Below are positions 8,990-18,499 of a stretch of 64,000 nt of DNA, in pieces (position 1 is the stretch's first letter; each line of letters opens with the position of its first letter). The notes under the pieces are model-generated. The model was not told the origin of the DNA and searched no databases. It was given only the letters and a program-made list of their open reading frames with translations. This DNA comes from JALORV01 sp963775635. GTDB taxonomy: Bacteria > Pseudomonadota > Gammaproteobacteria > Burkholderiales > Burkholderiaceae_F. Location: the NCBI GenBank assembly GCA_963775635.1, contig CAVZJO010000009.1, positions 1 through 64,000 on the forward strand, given 5' to 3'. A program made the position numbers and the translations under genes.

Positions 8990-9664
8990 TCAACGCGTGT
9001 CCTGGACAAGCGCGATCCGTCGCTTTAGCTGATCGACGCCGCTGGCATCCCCGGCCTTTTCGGCGAGCGCGAGTTGCACCCCCAGCCATGCAAGCAGCGG
9101 CCGCCGCCATCCCTGCGCCGATGCGGTGTCGGCAGCGAGCGCGATGGCGGCAGGATTCGCGCGGCCGCCCTGGAAAAGCACGCCGGTCGCAACCAACCGG
9201 CCCAGCGGATCGTCGATGGTCTTCAGTGCGGCGGTCGCCGCGTCGCCACTGAGGCCGCCCACGGCGAACATACGCTGCGGTTCCGGCAGCAGCGCGGCAT
9301 CACCAGGCCGTATGCGACTGGCCAGGTAGTCGGCGTACGCGCGTTCCTGCGGCGTGGCGTCGGCCCGCAGCCGTTCGAATCCCTCGCACGGTCCGACATC
9401 GAGGCTAGCCACCTGCACTCCACAGCGCGTGAGTTCGGCCAGTGCGACCTGATCCGCGCGGCCAGTGCTCGCCAGCTCACGACGGGCCAGACCGAACTCC
9501 GTGTTTGCCACGCGCGTGTCTCCGGCCAGATAGGCTGCGACCGCACGATCGAGCGCCGCCTTGGCGTTTGCCTGCCATTCGACGGGAGGCGCGCTGCTGC
9601 ATGCGGCCAGCAGCAGGCCCACCGATGCAACCGCCCGACGCGCGCTGTACCTGACGCGATTCAT
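8990..9664 (-). CDS. Lipoprotein of the MCE operon
   Basis: A 224-residue protein with a basic N-terminus, a hydrophobic stretch and a lipobox (LLLAAC, Cys at residue 22), so it should be lipid-anchored. The rest is helical and Ala/Leu rich with a tetratricopeptide-like pattern (AYLAGDTRVANTEFGLARREL). The start overlaps the stop of the MlaD-like gene by 4 bases (ATGA), so translation is probably coupled and the protein should serve the same transporter. It is not a clear member of the known transport-auxiliary lipoprotein family, so its role in lipid transfer is inferred from position. Confidence 0.6.
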   Translation of the reverse strand: MNRVRYSARRAVASVGLLLAACSSAPPVEWQANAKAALDRAVAAYLAGDTRVANTEFGLARRELASTGRADQVALAELTRCGVQVASLDVGPCEGFERLRADATPQERAYADYLASRIRPGDAALLPEPQRMFAVGGLSGDAATAALKTIDDPLGRLVATGVLFQGGRANPAAIALAADTASAQGWRRPLLAWLGVQLALAEKAGDASGVDQLKRRIALVQDTR

Positions 9665-10620
9665 GGAAGTTTGATCTCCGCGGGCTTTGCAAACGGCCAG
9701 CGACGATTGACCTCGTCGATCATCCGGCTCACCTTGCGCAGGTTGGCGTCGACCTCGGAGCGCAACGCGGCGAGGTCGTACGATGCGGCGCGCGCGTTGC
9801 CGGCAATGGCCTGGGCGTCGACCAGGATCGCATCGATCTTCTTCAGGCTCTCGCGTGCCTCGAGCAAGGCCGCGTTGAGCTGAACCACGGCGGCGCGCGC
9901 TTCGGGCATCAGGCCATCGGTGCCGAAGACTTGCTGGTCGGCCTTGGCTGCCAGCCCATCGATACGTGCCAGCAACGCGTTCGTTCGGTCGAGCGTTACA
10001 ACCAGCTTCTGCGCGTCGGCCTCGTTGCCGAACAGCACGCCGAGCGCGCCGCGCGGGCCCTTGATCTTTTCGGTCGCGCTCTGAATGTTGCCGAGGCTGC
10101 CGGCGAGCGCCGAGTCGGCGCCGGTCAGCTGGGTCAGGTTGCGGATCAGGTCGCGGGTTTCGGAAACCAGGCGCGGAATTTCGGCCGTGGCGTCGCCGAC
10201 CAGCACCCGTCGCTCGGCGCCGGCGGGCAGCGGCGGGTCGCTCAGTACGCCGCTGAAGGCGCGCAGATTGGTGTTGCCGAGCAGGCCGCGCGTCAATGTG
10301 AACACGCTCGATTCACGCAGCCAGCGCGCATCCTTGCGTGGAACATCGATCACGATCCGCGTCGCGCCGTCGGCGGAGAGTTCAATCGCGCGGACGCGTC
10401 CGATCGGAAAGCCGGCGAAGGTGAGGTCCATGCCGACGGTGACGCCCTCGGCGTCGTCCGACAGCAGGACAAGCCGCTGCGAGGGCTCGAATACGCCGCG
10501 TGCATACAGGAGATAGGCGGCTGAAGCGCAAACCAGCAGCACCAGCAGCCCCACCAGCAAAGCGGCGCGGAACTCGAGTGCTTCGGTAGTTCGCGGTGCA
10601 GGAGTCGGTTGGTCGCTCAA
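9661..10620 (-). CDS. MlaD-like MCE domain protein
   Basis: The 319-residue protein has one N-terminal membrane anchor (residues about 20-42) followed by an MCE domain: RLVLLSDDAEGVTVGMDLTFAGFPIGRV with the usual G-F-x-I-G-x-V end, then VIDVPRKDARWLRESSVFTL. The C-terminal 150 residues are helical, as in proteins that form a periplasmic channel. MCE proteins carry phospholipids between the inner and outer membranes. The start is TTG, with GAGG about 8 bases upstream overlapping the permease stop. It lies between the permease and the lipoprotein in one operon. Confidence 0.85.
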   Translation of the reverse strand: MSDQPTPAPRTTEALEFRAALLVGLLVLLVCASAAYLLYARGVFEPSQRLVLLSDDAEGVTVGMDLTFAGFPIGRVRAIELSADGATRIVIDVPRKDARWLRESSVFTLTRGLLGNTNLRAFSGVLSDPPLPAGAERRVLVGDATAEIPRLVSETRDLIRNLTQLTGADSALAGSLGNIQSATEKIKGPRGALGVLFGNEADAQKLVVTLDRTNALLARIDGLAAKADQQVFGTDGLMPEARAAVVQLNAALLEARESLKKIDAILVDAQAIAGNARAASYDLAALRSEVDANLRKVSRMIDEVNRRWPFAKPAEIKLP

Positions 10621-10630
10621 CGTGAGTGCC

Positions 10631-11455
10631 TCAAAGGTAGTTGCCCACGAGCGAGCCGATTTCGATCAGCAGGATCATGAAGAACAACCGCACCAGGCCG
10701 CGCAGCTCGGCACTGGTGCGCTGTCGCCGCTTGGGCCGATCGTAGAGAACCGAGGCGATCGGAATCAATCCTACGGCAAAGCTCAGACCCAGCGTCTTCA
10801 GCGTGAAGATCAGCGACAGCGCGGGACTGAAGACCCGGCCGAACGTGCGCGTATAGCCTGCAAATCCGCCCGTCGTGAAACCGTGAACCCAGACGTAGGC
10901 GAGCACCGCGGCGATGACGCAGCTCACCGCCGCCAGCAGCATTACCGCGAACATGCCAGACACGACGCGCGGCAGGATCTCGCGTTGCAGCGGCTCGGCG
11001 CTGCCGGCCGAAAGCGCGTCGAGGTCGCCGCGCACATGCAGTGCTGCGATCTCCGCCGCATTTGGCAGGGCGCACCGCAGGGCGACAAACATCGCGGCCG
11101 TCAACGGTATCAGTTCGAGCACCAGCACGCGGACGACCATTTCGAGCGCAAAACGTGACAGGCCATAGCTGACCGACGTCACGACCACGATGTGGATGAT
11201 CACCAGGCTGATGAGCGACGACAGCAGCATGAACCAGAACAGGATCGGCGCCGTGTCTATCACCACGTGATGCGCCATCGCGGCGAGGTTGTGTCCGCGA
11301 TAACTTGAAGGGGACAGCGCGAGCACCAGCAGCCGGGCGCTGAACATCAGAATTCGATGCCACCCGACAAACCACTGCAGCGTGGAGCGCCCCACTTGCG
11401 TGAGCACACTCCATGAGGACGCAAGCGATGTCATGGAAGCGATCATAGGGGTCAT
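10631..11455 (-). CDS. MlaE-type ABC permease
   Basis: A 274-residue integral membrane protein with the MlaE family layout: an amphipathic N-terminal helix, five to six membrane segments, and the conserved ELIPLTAAMFVALRCALPNAAEIA and FTLKTLGLSFAVGLIPIAS stretches. In Mla-like systems this permease pairs with an ATPase and an MCE protein to move lipids across the inner membrane. No ATPase gene is present on either side here. It is the first gene of a three-gene minus-strand operon (permease, MCE protein, lipoprotein). Confidence 0.8.
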   Translation of the reverse strand: MTPMIASMTSLASSWSVLTQVGRSTLQWFVGWHRILMFSARLLVLALSPSSYRGHNLAAMAHHVVIDTAPILFWFMLLSSLISLVIIHIVVVTSVSYGLSRFALEMVVRVLVLELIPLTAAMFVALRCALPNAAEIAALHVRGDLDALSAGSAEPLQREILPRVVSGMFAVMLLAAVSCVIAAVLAYVWVHGFTTGGFAGYTRTFGRVFSPALSLIFTLKTLGLSFAVGLIPIASVLYDRPKRRQRTSAELRGLVRLFFMILLIEIGSLVGNYL

Positions 11456-11592
11456 GCCGTGGTTGCCGGCCGCCCAGTCGGCGAACTGCGCGGCCCCGCC
11501 ATACCTGAAGCACCGCTTCGATCCCTGCAGGCCGCAAACTCTACAGCCACCGAAGCGGCGATGTCATACTGCGGCCGTCCCGCGGCTCACCA

Positions 11593-14100
11593 ATGACCCC
11601 TGTCCGATTGCTTCTGCAAGCCTGGCGCATGACGGCGCGCGACTGGCGCGCCGGTGAGTTGCGACTCCTTGCGGCTGCCCTCGTCATCGCAGTCGCCGCG
11701 GTCACCAGCGTGGTGTTCCTCGTTGACCGCATTCGACTCGGGCTCGAGCGCGATGCAGCGCAGCTGCTTGGCGCAGACCTGGTGCTGAGCTCGGATCAGC
11801 CGATTTCGGACGCGATGCGGGCGCGGGCGCGCGCTGCCGGCATGCAGCTCGCCGAGACCGTGACCTTCCCGAGCATGGCTCTCAATGCAGAGGGGCCCGA
11901 CCGCAACGCACTGGCCGCGGTCAAAGCGGTGTCGCCGGGCTATCCGCTGCGCGGCACGTTGCGCGTGGGCACTGCCGCCGACGCGACCGATGCGCCGACG
12001 CGCGACATTCCATCCGCCGGCACCGCATGGGTCGACGTCCAGTTGCTGCAGGCGCTCGGTGCGAAGCCGGGCGATGCGCTGAAGCTGGGCGAGATGAAGT
12101 TCCGTATCGAGCGGGTCATCGCGGTGGAGCCGGATCGCGGTGCGGCGTTCATCAATTTTGCGCCGCGCGTGATGATCAATCTGGCCGATCTGCCCGCGAC
12201 CCAGCTGATCACGACCGGCAGTCGGGTCACTTACCGGTTGCTGGCCGCGGGGGAACGGCGGGAGTCGGTGCAGGCCCTGTCGTCGGCTTTGCAGCGTGAC
12301 CTGCTGCGCGGGCAGCGCATCGAATCGCTGGAGAGCGGTCGGCCGGAAATGCAACGCACGCTCGAGCGCGCCCAGCGGTTTCTGGCGTTGGTCGCATTGC
12401 TCGCAGCGATGATTGCCGCGGTTGCCGTCGCTGCGTCGGCGCGACGGTTCTCGCTGCGGCACCTGGATTCGTGCGCGATGATGCGCTGCCTCGGGCTGGC
12501 GCAGGCCGATATCTTCCGACTGTTCGCGTTCGAGTTCGTCATCATCGGCGTGGCCGCGTGCGCAGTTGGCATGGCGTTGGGTTACCTCGCCCACTTCGTG
12601 CTGCTGATGGCGCTCGGCAATCTGATCACGACGTCGTTGCCGTGGCCTTCGCTGCTGCCGGCGCTTCACGGCGGCGCGGTCGGGCTGGTCTTGCTGCTCG
12701 GCTTTGCGCTGCCGCCGCTCGCACAATTGCGGGCCGTGCCGCCGCTGCGCGTGCTGCGCAAGGACATTGGACTGCCCACCGGCCGCACCGGGCTCGGCTA
12801 CGCGGTCGGCGGGATTGGATTCCTGCTGCTGATGCTGTGGACGTCCAACGACCTGAAGGTTGGAGCCGTCACCGCGGGCGGCTTTGCGGGCGGCCTGCTC
12901 GTGTTCGCGCTCGCGGCCTGGGGCGTGCTACGACTGCTGGTGCCGTTGCGATCGCTGACCGGGAGACTTGGCATCTCGTGGCGCTTCGCGATCGCCGCGG
13001 TACAGCGACGACCCGCTTCGACGATCGTGCAACTAGTGTCGCTGGCGATCGGACTGATGGCGTTGCTGCTGCTGACCGTCACGCGCACCGACCTCGTGAA
13101 CGCCTGGCGCAGCGCCGCACCACCCGATGCGCCGAACCGATTCCTGATTAACATCCAGCCCGACCAGGTGCCGGGCGTGGCGCGTCGCCTAAAGGAAGGC
13201 GGCATCGACGCGGAGCTCAATCCGATGATCCGTGGCCGGCTGATCCGCATCAACGGCGAGGCAGTCGGTCCGGAATCCTACGGAGAAGACCGTGCACAGC
13301 GTCTCGTCGATCGCGAGTTCAACCTGTCGTATGCGGCCGACGCGCCCGGACACAACCGGATCGTCGGCGGCAACTGGTTCCGTGACGGCAGCGATGAACT
13401 GTCGATTGAGGAGGGCATCGCGAAGACACTGGGCATCCGGCTCGGAGACAGCCTGACGTTCGACATCGCCGGACAGACCGTGATTGCGAAGGCAACCAGC
13501 CTGCGCAAGGTCAACTGGGACTCGATGCGCGCCAATTTCTTTGTACTGATGCCGCCGTCGCTGCTGGCCGACAAACCGGCGAGCTTCATCACAGCCTTCC
13601 ATCTTCCCGACGCCAAGAGCAGCCTCACCGGCGACCTGCTGCGCGAGTACCCCAACCTGACCGTGGTCGACACGAGCGCGGTGTTCCGGCAGGTCCAGGC
13701 GGTGCTGGATCAAGTCATCGCGGCCGTCGAGTTCCTGTTCGTTTTCACGCTGGCGGCGGGTGTGCTGGTGCTGTACGCCGCGCTGGCCTCGAGCCGCGAC
13801 GAGCGGGTGCGCGAAGCGGGGTTGCTGCGCGCGCTGGGTGCTTCGCGCCAGCAACTGTCGCGTGCGCAACTGGCCGAACTCGGCTGCATCGGCGCGTTGG
13901 CCGGGCTGCTGGCTGCGGTCGGCGCCAGCGCCGTCGGTTGGGTGCTGGCGCGGTTCGTGTTCGAGTTCGACTATGCGCTCTCCGCCTGGGTCTTCGTCCT
14001 CGGCATCGCCGGTGGCGCCACTTGCGCGCTCGCCGGCGGCTATCTCGGACTGCGCGGCGTTCTGCGGACGCCTCCGCTGGCGACTTTGCGCGAGGCGTAG
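11593..14100 (+). CDS. FtsX-like ABC transporter permease (YbbP type)
   Basis: An 835-residue membrane protein with the ABC3 architecture: TM1 near residues 27-48, a large periplasmic domain, three TMs around 265-385, four more central segments, a second periplasmic domain (about 520-690), and three C-terminal TMs. FtsX domains show as AAMIAAVAVAASARRFSLRH and SSRDERVREAGLLRALGASR. YbbP-like permeases work with a YbbA ATPase and often a lysophospholipase; neither is in the window, so the ATPase must be supplied elsewhere. The family is linked to lipoprotein or lipid release, but the role here is unproven. Start ATG has a weak ribosome site. Confidence 0.85.
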   Translation: MTPVRLLLQAWRMTARDWRAGELRLLAAALVIAVAAVTSVVFLVDRIRLGLERDAAQLLGADLVLSSDQPISDAMRARARAAGMQLAETVTFPSMALNAEGPDRNALAAVKAVSPGYPLRGTLRVGTAADATDAPTRDIPSAGTAWVDVQLLQALGAKPGDALKLGEMKFRIERVIAVEPDRGAAFINFAPRVMINLADLPATQLITTGSRVTYRLLAAGERRESVQALSSALQRDLLRGQRIESLESGRPEMQRTLERAQRFLALVALLAAMIAAVAVAASARRFSLRHLDSCAMMRCLGLAQADIFRLFAFEFVIIGVAACAVGMALGYLAHFVLLMALGNLITTSLPWPSLLPALHGGAVGLVLLLGFALPPLAQLRAVPPLRVLRKDIGLPTGRTGLGYAVGGIGFLLLMLWTSNDLKVGAVTAGGFAGGLLVFALAAWGVLRLLVPLRSLTGRLGISWRFAIAAVQRRPASTIVQLVSLAIGLMALLLLTVTRTDLVNAWRSAAPPDAPNRFLINIQPDQVPGVARRLKEGGIDAELNPMIRGRLIRINGEAVGPESYGEDRAQRLVDREFNLSYAADAPGHNRIVGGNWFRDGSDELSIEEGIAKTLGIRLGDSLTFDIAGQTVIAKATSLRKVNWDSMRANFFVLMPPSLLADKPASFITAFHLPDAKSSLTGDLLREYPNLTVVDTSAVFRQVQAVLDQVIAAVEFLFVFTLAAGVLVLYAALASSRDERVREAGLLRALGASRQQLSRAQLAELGCIGALAGLLAAVGASAVGWVLARFVFEFDYALSAWVFVLGIAGGATCALAGGYLGLRGVLRTPPLATLREA

Positions 14101-14147
14101 TCCTCGTCTGTCCGAAACCGCGGATTCCCGCTCGACACCGGCTCGCG

Positions 14148-15872
14148 ATGGCGTCCGCTCTGCGACTGCTGCGGCAACTGCGCGCTGTTCGCACGGTGTA
14201 CGAAGCCGCGGCCGAGGACAAAAAGCAGCAGCTGCTGAACGAACTCGCCGAGCTGCGCCTGACAAGCGTCCGCCACCTGATCGCCTTTCACGAGGACCTG
14301 CTGTTCCTCGCGGCTTTTCCGGGAGCAGCCGCAACACGCCGGCGGGCATTGAGCGAGCTGGCCAGATTCTCTCGGCGGTGGCGCGACGTAGGCGGCCAGG
14401 CGCGGCGCGCAGCGGATGACACGGGGATCGCCGGCACGGTGTCGCGGCCGCTGCTGTCGTGGCCACTGGTGGTGCGGCTTGCCCGACACGAGGCGATCGA
14501 AATCGACTGGAGTGCGGTCGAAGACCACGATGCGCTCGACGCGCTGGTGGCGCGACTGGTGCCCGAAAGCGAGGAAGATGCCTACGCAAGCGGCCGCTAC
14601 AGCACACGTGCGTGGGTCGATCTCGCACGCCCGCAAGCGCAGTCGCAGACCGTGCTCGAGTGGCTGGTGCGCTCCGCCGCCGATTTCGATCGCTCACAGG
14701 ATTTTGCGGCGGCCTGGAACGCCGCAGACGTTCCGCTGCGCTGGTCGCTCAACGATTCGGCGCGCGCGATCACGCATGCCCGCCTGCCTCGCAGCCGGCC
14801 GGCGTTGCGCAGCGGTTTGCGCCGGCTCACTGAACCGCCAGCCCGGCACATCGAGCGGCCGCTGACCACGATCGAGCGATTGCCCGCCCGCAAAGCGCAT
14901 CACGTGATCGAGCTGGCACGCAGCGCCCTGGCTGCGCGCGGTCGCGAAGTGCATGCGATGACCCATGCCAACCCGGCCGAAGTACACAGCGCCGACCTGG
15001 GAGAGGGCGTCGAACTGGCGGTGATCGGCGTGTCGCCGCCGCAGCGCCTGACGCTCGAGGCCAACTACGGCTACTTGCTGATCAGCAACGGTGTGCCGAT
15101 CGGATACGGCGGCGTGACGCCGCTTTATCGCCAGGCCAACACTGGCATCAACGTGTTCGATGCGTTCCGCGGCAGCGAGGCCGCCTTCCTGTGGGCGCAG
15201 ATGCTGCGGGCGTTCCGCACGCTGTTCGGCGTGCGGCGCTTTGTTGTCAACGGCTACCAGTTCGGTGCCGGCAACAGCGAGGCGATTCGCAGCGGCGCCT
15301 ACTGGTTCTACTACCGGCTGGGATTCCGTCCGGGTCGACCCGAGGAGGCTGCGCTTGCGGCGCGCGAGGCGCGGCGCCTGGCGAAGGCGCGCGCGGCGCC
15401 GACGTCCGCATCCGACCTGCGCCGGCTGGCGCGTGGGGATCTATATCTCGACCTAGAGGACTTTGCGCCGGGCGACGCGTTCGATGAAGGCGTGCTTCCG
15501 GTACTCGGCGGCGCCATCGCGCGGCGCATTGCGTCGCTGCCGGTGCGCTCGCACGGCGAGGGCGAGCGATGTCTTGCGCGGGCGCTGGCGGAGGAACTCG
15601 CCGTCGGCTCAATGGCGGGCTGGAGCAAAAGTGAGCGGGACGCATTCCGACGACTGGCGCCGCTGGTTGCGCTGGCCGGACCCGCGCGCTCGCCCTCCGA
15701 GCGACGCGATCGCGTGCGCTGGATTCGTGCCAAGGGTGCGCCGGCCGAGCGGGAATTTGCGCTGCTGTCGTCGCAGCAGGGGCGGTTGTTCGCGGCGCTC
15801 GACGTGGTCGGTCGTGGCGAGTTGAACCGACTGACGGCAGGCTCGGCTGATCGTCAGCAAGGACCCCAGTGA
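14148..15872 (+). CDS. Conserved hypothetical protein with acetyltransferase-like C-terminal region
   Basis: The ATG at 14148 gives 574 residues; the frame is open further upstream inside the previous gene, but that part is only antisense-quality sequence. The N-terminal half is helical and Arg/Ala rich. Residues about 290-400 contain LISNGVPIGYGGVTPLYRQA, then NGYQFGAGNSEAIRSGAYWF and YYRLGFRP. The last two resemble the end of GNAT folds (N-x-x-A-I-x-x-Y/F..GF). I do not recognise a named family. The stop overlaps the start of the next gene by 4 bases (GTGA), so the two are probably cotranslated. Confidence 0.6.
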   Translation: MASALRLLRQLRAVRTVYEAAAEDKKQQLLNELAELRLTSVRHLIAFHEDLLFLAAFPGAAATRRRALSELARFSRRWRDVGGQARRAADDTGIAGTVSRPLLSWPLVVRLARHEAIEIDWSAVEDHDALDALVARLVPESEEDAYASGRYSTRAWVDLARPQAQSQTVLEWLVRSAADFDRSQDFAAAWNAADVPLRWSLNDSARAITHARLPRSRPALRSGLRRLTEPPARHIERPLTTIERLPARKAHHVIELARSALAARGREVHAMTHANPAEVHSADLGEGVELAVIGVSPPQRLTLEANYGYLLISNGVPIGYGGVTPLYRQANTGINVFDAFRGSEAAFLWAQMLRAFRTLFGVRRFVVNGYQFGAGNSEAIRSGAYWFYYRLGFRPGRPEEAALAAREARRLAKARAAPTSASDLRRLARGDLYLDLEDFAPGDAFDEGVLPVLGGAIARRIASLPVRSHGEGERCLARALAEELAVGSMAGWSKSERDAFRRLAPLVALAGPARSPSERRDRVRWIRAKGAPAEREFALLSSQQGRLFAALDVVGRGELNRLTAGSADRQQGPQ

Positions 15873-16402
15873 CGCCACAGTTCGTGCTTCGCACCTACGT
15901 CCACGCCAAGGACGAGAACCGCCCGCACTTGCTGACGGGTGTGTTCGCTACCGCGGCCCGGCTGGAGATCCGCGACCGCTCGGGGAAGATCAGTTTCCCC
16001 GCGGTCACCGTCGGACGCGAGGCCATCGCCGACGTGCTGGTCCGCAATTTCAACCAGTCGTACGAGAACATCTACACCTTCTGCCTCGACCGCCCCGCAG
16101 CAGACGCAGCGTCATTCAGCTGTGACTGGCTCGTCGGCATGACGGAAAAGCAAACGCGCAACGTCCGGGTCGGATGCGGTCGGTACGACTGGACGTTCGA
16201 GGCCGACCCCGTTGCGTTGGCGACGCGCCTCGTCATTACCATCGAATCGATGGTCGTGCTTACGCCAGACGCCTCGCAGCCCGTGTTGCGTTGGCTCGTC
16301 GGGATGAGCTATCCGTGGTCTTCGACGGCCGAGGTCGCGGCGGCTCCACCGCTGGAAGGGGTGGAACCGGTGATCGGGTACCTTTGCGGGGGCAGAGCGT
16401 AG
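15869..16402 (+). CDS. Hypothetical protein, possibly NTF2/SnoaL-like
   Basis: The 177-residue product starts at a GTG that overlaps the preceding stop. Its layout (FVLRTYVHAKDENRPHLLTGVFATAARLEI, then FPAVTVGREAIADVLVRNF) matches the start of nuclear-transport-factor-2-like folds, in which a helix is followed by an 'x-G-R-E-A-I' strand. No catalytic residue pair is obvious. Its coupling to the 574-residue unknown gene suggests joint function, which is inference. Confidence 0.5.
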   Translation: MTPQFVLRTYVHAKDENRPHLLTGVFATAARLEIRDRSGKISFPAVTVGREAIADVLVRNFNQSYENIYTFCLDRPAADAASFSCDWLVGMTEKQTRNVRVGCGRYDWTFEADPVALATRLVITIESMVVLTPDASQPVLRWLVGMSYPWSSTAEVAAAPPLEGVEPVIGYLCGGRA

Positions 16403-16483
16403 GAGATCGTGCCGCCGAGTGTCACCGGCGACTGCCTGTTGCGCCGGGGTCGGCTGAGCGAGCTCAACGATAGGAGGCCATCC

Positions 16484-16843
16484 ATGCTTTCGGGAAGCTG
16501 CCACTGTGGGGCGGTCCGCATAGAGATTCCCTTTCTTCCCGAATCCGTCACGCTGTGCAATTGCTCGATCTGCCGGCGCTATGGCGGCCTCTGGGCGCAC
16601 TTCAAGGTGGGAACCGTCCGCGTGACCGGGCATCCGGAGCAGACCGACGCCTACGTCTGGGGAGACCGGACGCTGCGCACGGTGAGGTGCCGCCATTGCG
16701 GCTGCGTTACACACTGGGAGCCGCTGGAACCGAAGCCCGACGGGCACATGGCGGTGAACATCCGCAACTTCGATCCGAACGAACTGGAGTCCCTGCGCAT
16801 TCGCCGCTTCGACGGGGCGGTGAGCTGGACCTACCTCGATTGA
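16484..16843 (+). CDS. GFA family (CENP-V/GFA) zinc protein
   Basis: The 119-residue protein shows the zinc-binding pattern of the glutathione-dependent formaldehyde-activating-like family: SGSCHCGAVRIEI (CxCGxV) near the N-terminus, CNCSICRRYGGLWAHF, and CRHCGCVTHWEP. The ATG at 16484 has an AGGAGG site 7 bases upstream and starts the canonical fold. The family name comes from one enzyme; most members, likely including this one, have no proven reaction. A second GFA gene lies at 44009. Confidence 0.85.
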   Translation: MLSGSCHCGAVRIEIPFLPESVTLCNCSICRRYGGLWAHFKVGTVRVTGHPEQTDAYVWGDRTLRTVRCRHCGCVTHWEPLEPKPDGHMAVNIRNFDPNELESLRIRRFDGAVSWTYLD

Positions 16844-16903
16844 CCCGCACGGCATGGACGGTCGGGCGGGCGGCGTGATGCGGTGCGAACGTATCATCGC
16901 TGC

Positions 16904-18176
16904 ATGAACGAAATCCTGGCTCTACGCGCTCGCGATCAGTTCGGCTGCGCTGCTCATCGCCTGTGTACTGATCTGGCGGAGCCGGCGCGGCGATGCCGGG
17001 CTAGCGAGCCGCCTCGATGAACTCGCACGCGGCAACGAGAGGCTGGAGCGCGAACTGCGCGCCGCAGTTGAAACTTCGGCGACCGCGTTGCGCATGGAAA
17101 CTGGCGCACGGCTCAGCGAACTGCAGTCCGGGCTGGTGCAGCAGGTAACCGGGTTGGGTGGCGTGCAGGGTCAGGCGCTCGCGGAACTCACGCGCGCGAT
17201 TCAACTCAACCTCGGTGAAGTGCGAGCCACGCTGCACGGCCAGCTGAGTTCGCTGCAGCAGGGCAACGAGGCGAAACTCGATCAGATGCGGGCGACGGTC
17301 GAGGAGAAGCTGCAGAGCACGCTCGAAGCACGCCTGGGCGAGAGCTTTCGACTGGTGTCGGAGCGGCTCGAACAAGTGCACCGCGGGCTGGGAGAGATGC
17401 AGGGCCTTGCGCAGGGCGTCGGCGACCTCAAGCGGGTGCTGACGAACGTCAAGTCGCGCGGCGGCTTCGGCGAAGTTCAGCTCGGATCGCTGCTCGAGCA
17501 ACTGCTGACACCCGAGCAGTACGCGGTCAATGTGGCCACCCGCCCCGGATCGAACGATCGCGTCGAGTTTGCGATCCGCCTGCCCGGGCAGGCCGAATCG
17601 CCGTGCTGGCTGCCGATCGATGCCAAATTTCCGGTGGAGGACTACGAACGACTGCAACTGGCGCAGGACCGAGGCGACGTCACCGGAATCGACGAGGCCG
17701 CGCGCGCACTCGAGGCGCGTGTCCGGCGCGAGGCGCAGCGCATCCGCGAAAAGTACGTCGAGTCGCCGCACACCACCGACTTCGCGCTGCTGTTCCTCGC
17801 AACCGAGGGACTGTATGCCGAAGTTCTGCGCCGGCCCGGCCTGGTCGATGCCCTGCAGCGCGAGCAGCGTGTTGTCATCACCGGTCCCACAACGCTATCG
17901 GCGATGCTCAACAGCCTGCAGATGGGATTCCGTACCCTCGCGATCGAAAAGCGCTCGGCCGAGGTTTGGCACGTGCTGGCGGCGGTGAAGACCGAATTCG
18001 GCAAGTTCGGCGACGTGATCGGCAAGCTGAAGGGGCAACTGCAGACGGCGTCGAACACGCTCGACGCCGCCGAGACACGCACTCGGCAGATGTCGCGTGC
18101 CTTGAGGGCGGTCGAAGCGTTGCCGGCAGAGCAGGCCGCGCAATTGCTGCCACAGGATCACAGGGAAACCGGCTGA
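16904..18176 (+). CDS. rmuC: DNA recombination protein RmuC, with a frame break at the 5' end
   Basis: Most of the protein reads in one frame, open from 16908 to 18176. It has an N-terminal membrane anchor (YALAISSAALLIACVLIW), a coiled-coil region rich in Glu, Arg and Gln, and the RmuC nuclease-like core (GGFGEVQLGSLLEQLL, then LPIDAKFPVEDYERL and RVRREAQRIREKYVESP). RmuC limits inversions and is thought to be an endonuclease-related membrane-tethered protein. That frame has no start codon ahead of the anchor: the first ATG is at 17088, inside the coiled coil. An ATG at 16904 lies one base out of frame (four codons, then an extra base), so a one-base insertion near 16914 is the simple explanation. 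Confidence 0.8.
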
Positions 18177-18263
18177 CAGCGCCGAACGCGTCGAAGTCGG
18201 TGCTGGCGGAGGAGCGACGAAGCCGCCATACTGCCGCGCTTGCATCGCGCATTGGAGGACCCG

Positions 18264-18464
18264 ATGGTGACCCCGTTGGAAAAGGCAGTGAAGCGGGCGA
18301 TCGATATCGACGGCGTGCCCTACACCGTCATCATCGACCCGCAAGGGCTGCGCCTGGTTGGCAAGGGCCGGCGCAAGCCGACGGTCGAGCTGCAGTGGAA
18401 GGATCTGGTCAGCGGCGAAGCTGCGCTGGCTGTTGCGCTGAACGCATCGGTCGGGAGTACCTAG
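18264..18464 (+). CDS. Small hypothetical protein
   Basis: Sixty-six residues starting at an ATG with GGAGG 6 bases upstream. The sequence (VKRAIDIDGVPYTVIIDPQGLRLVGKGRRK, split here only for reading) suggests a compact beta-alpha domain with a basic turn and a short helical end. I do not recognise a family, but the strong ribosome site and GC-rich third positions support a real gene. It lies between rmuC and an alkB remnant. Confidence 0.55.
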   Translation: MVTPLEKAVKRAIDIDGVPYTVIIDPQGLRLVGKGRRKPTVELQWKDLVSGEAALAVALNASVGST

Positions 18465-18499
18465 CGCCTGTATGGCGCGCAACAACCGTCTCGATCCCG

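Noticed and set aside
11587..12726. Minus-strand frame antisense to the FtsX-like permease
   Set aside because: The composition and lack of any motif mark it as a shadow of the 835-residue permease.
13189..14697. Minus-strand frame across the permease/unknown-gene junction
   Set aside because: It spans two real plus-strand genes, has no ribosome site and no recognisable domain.
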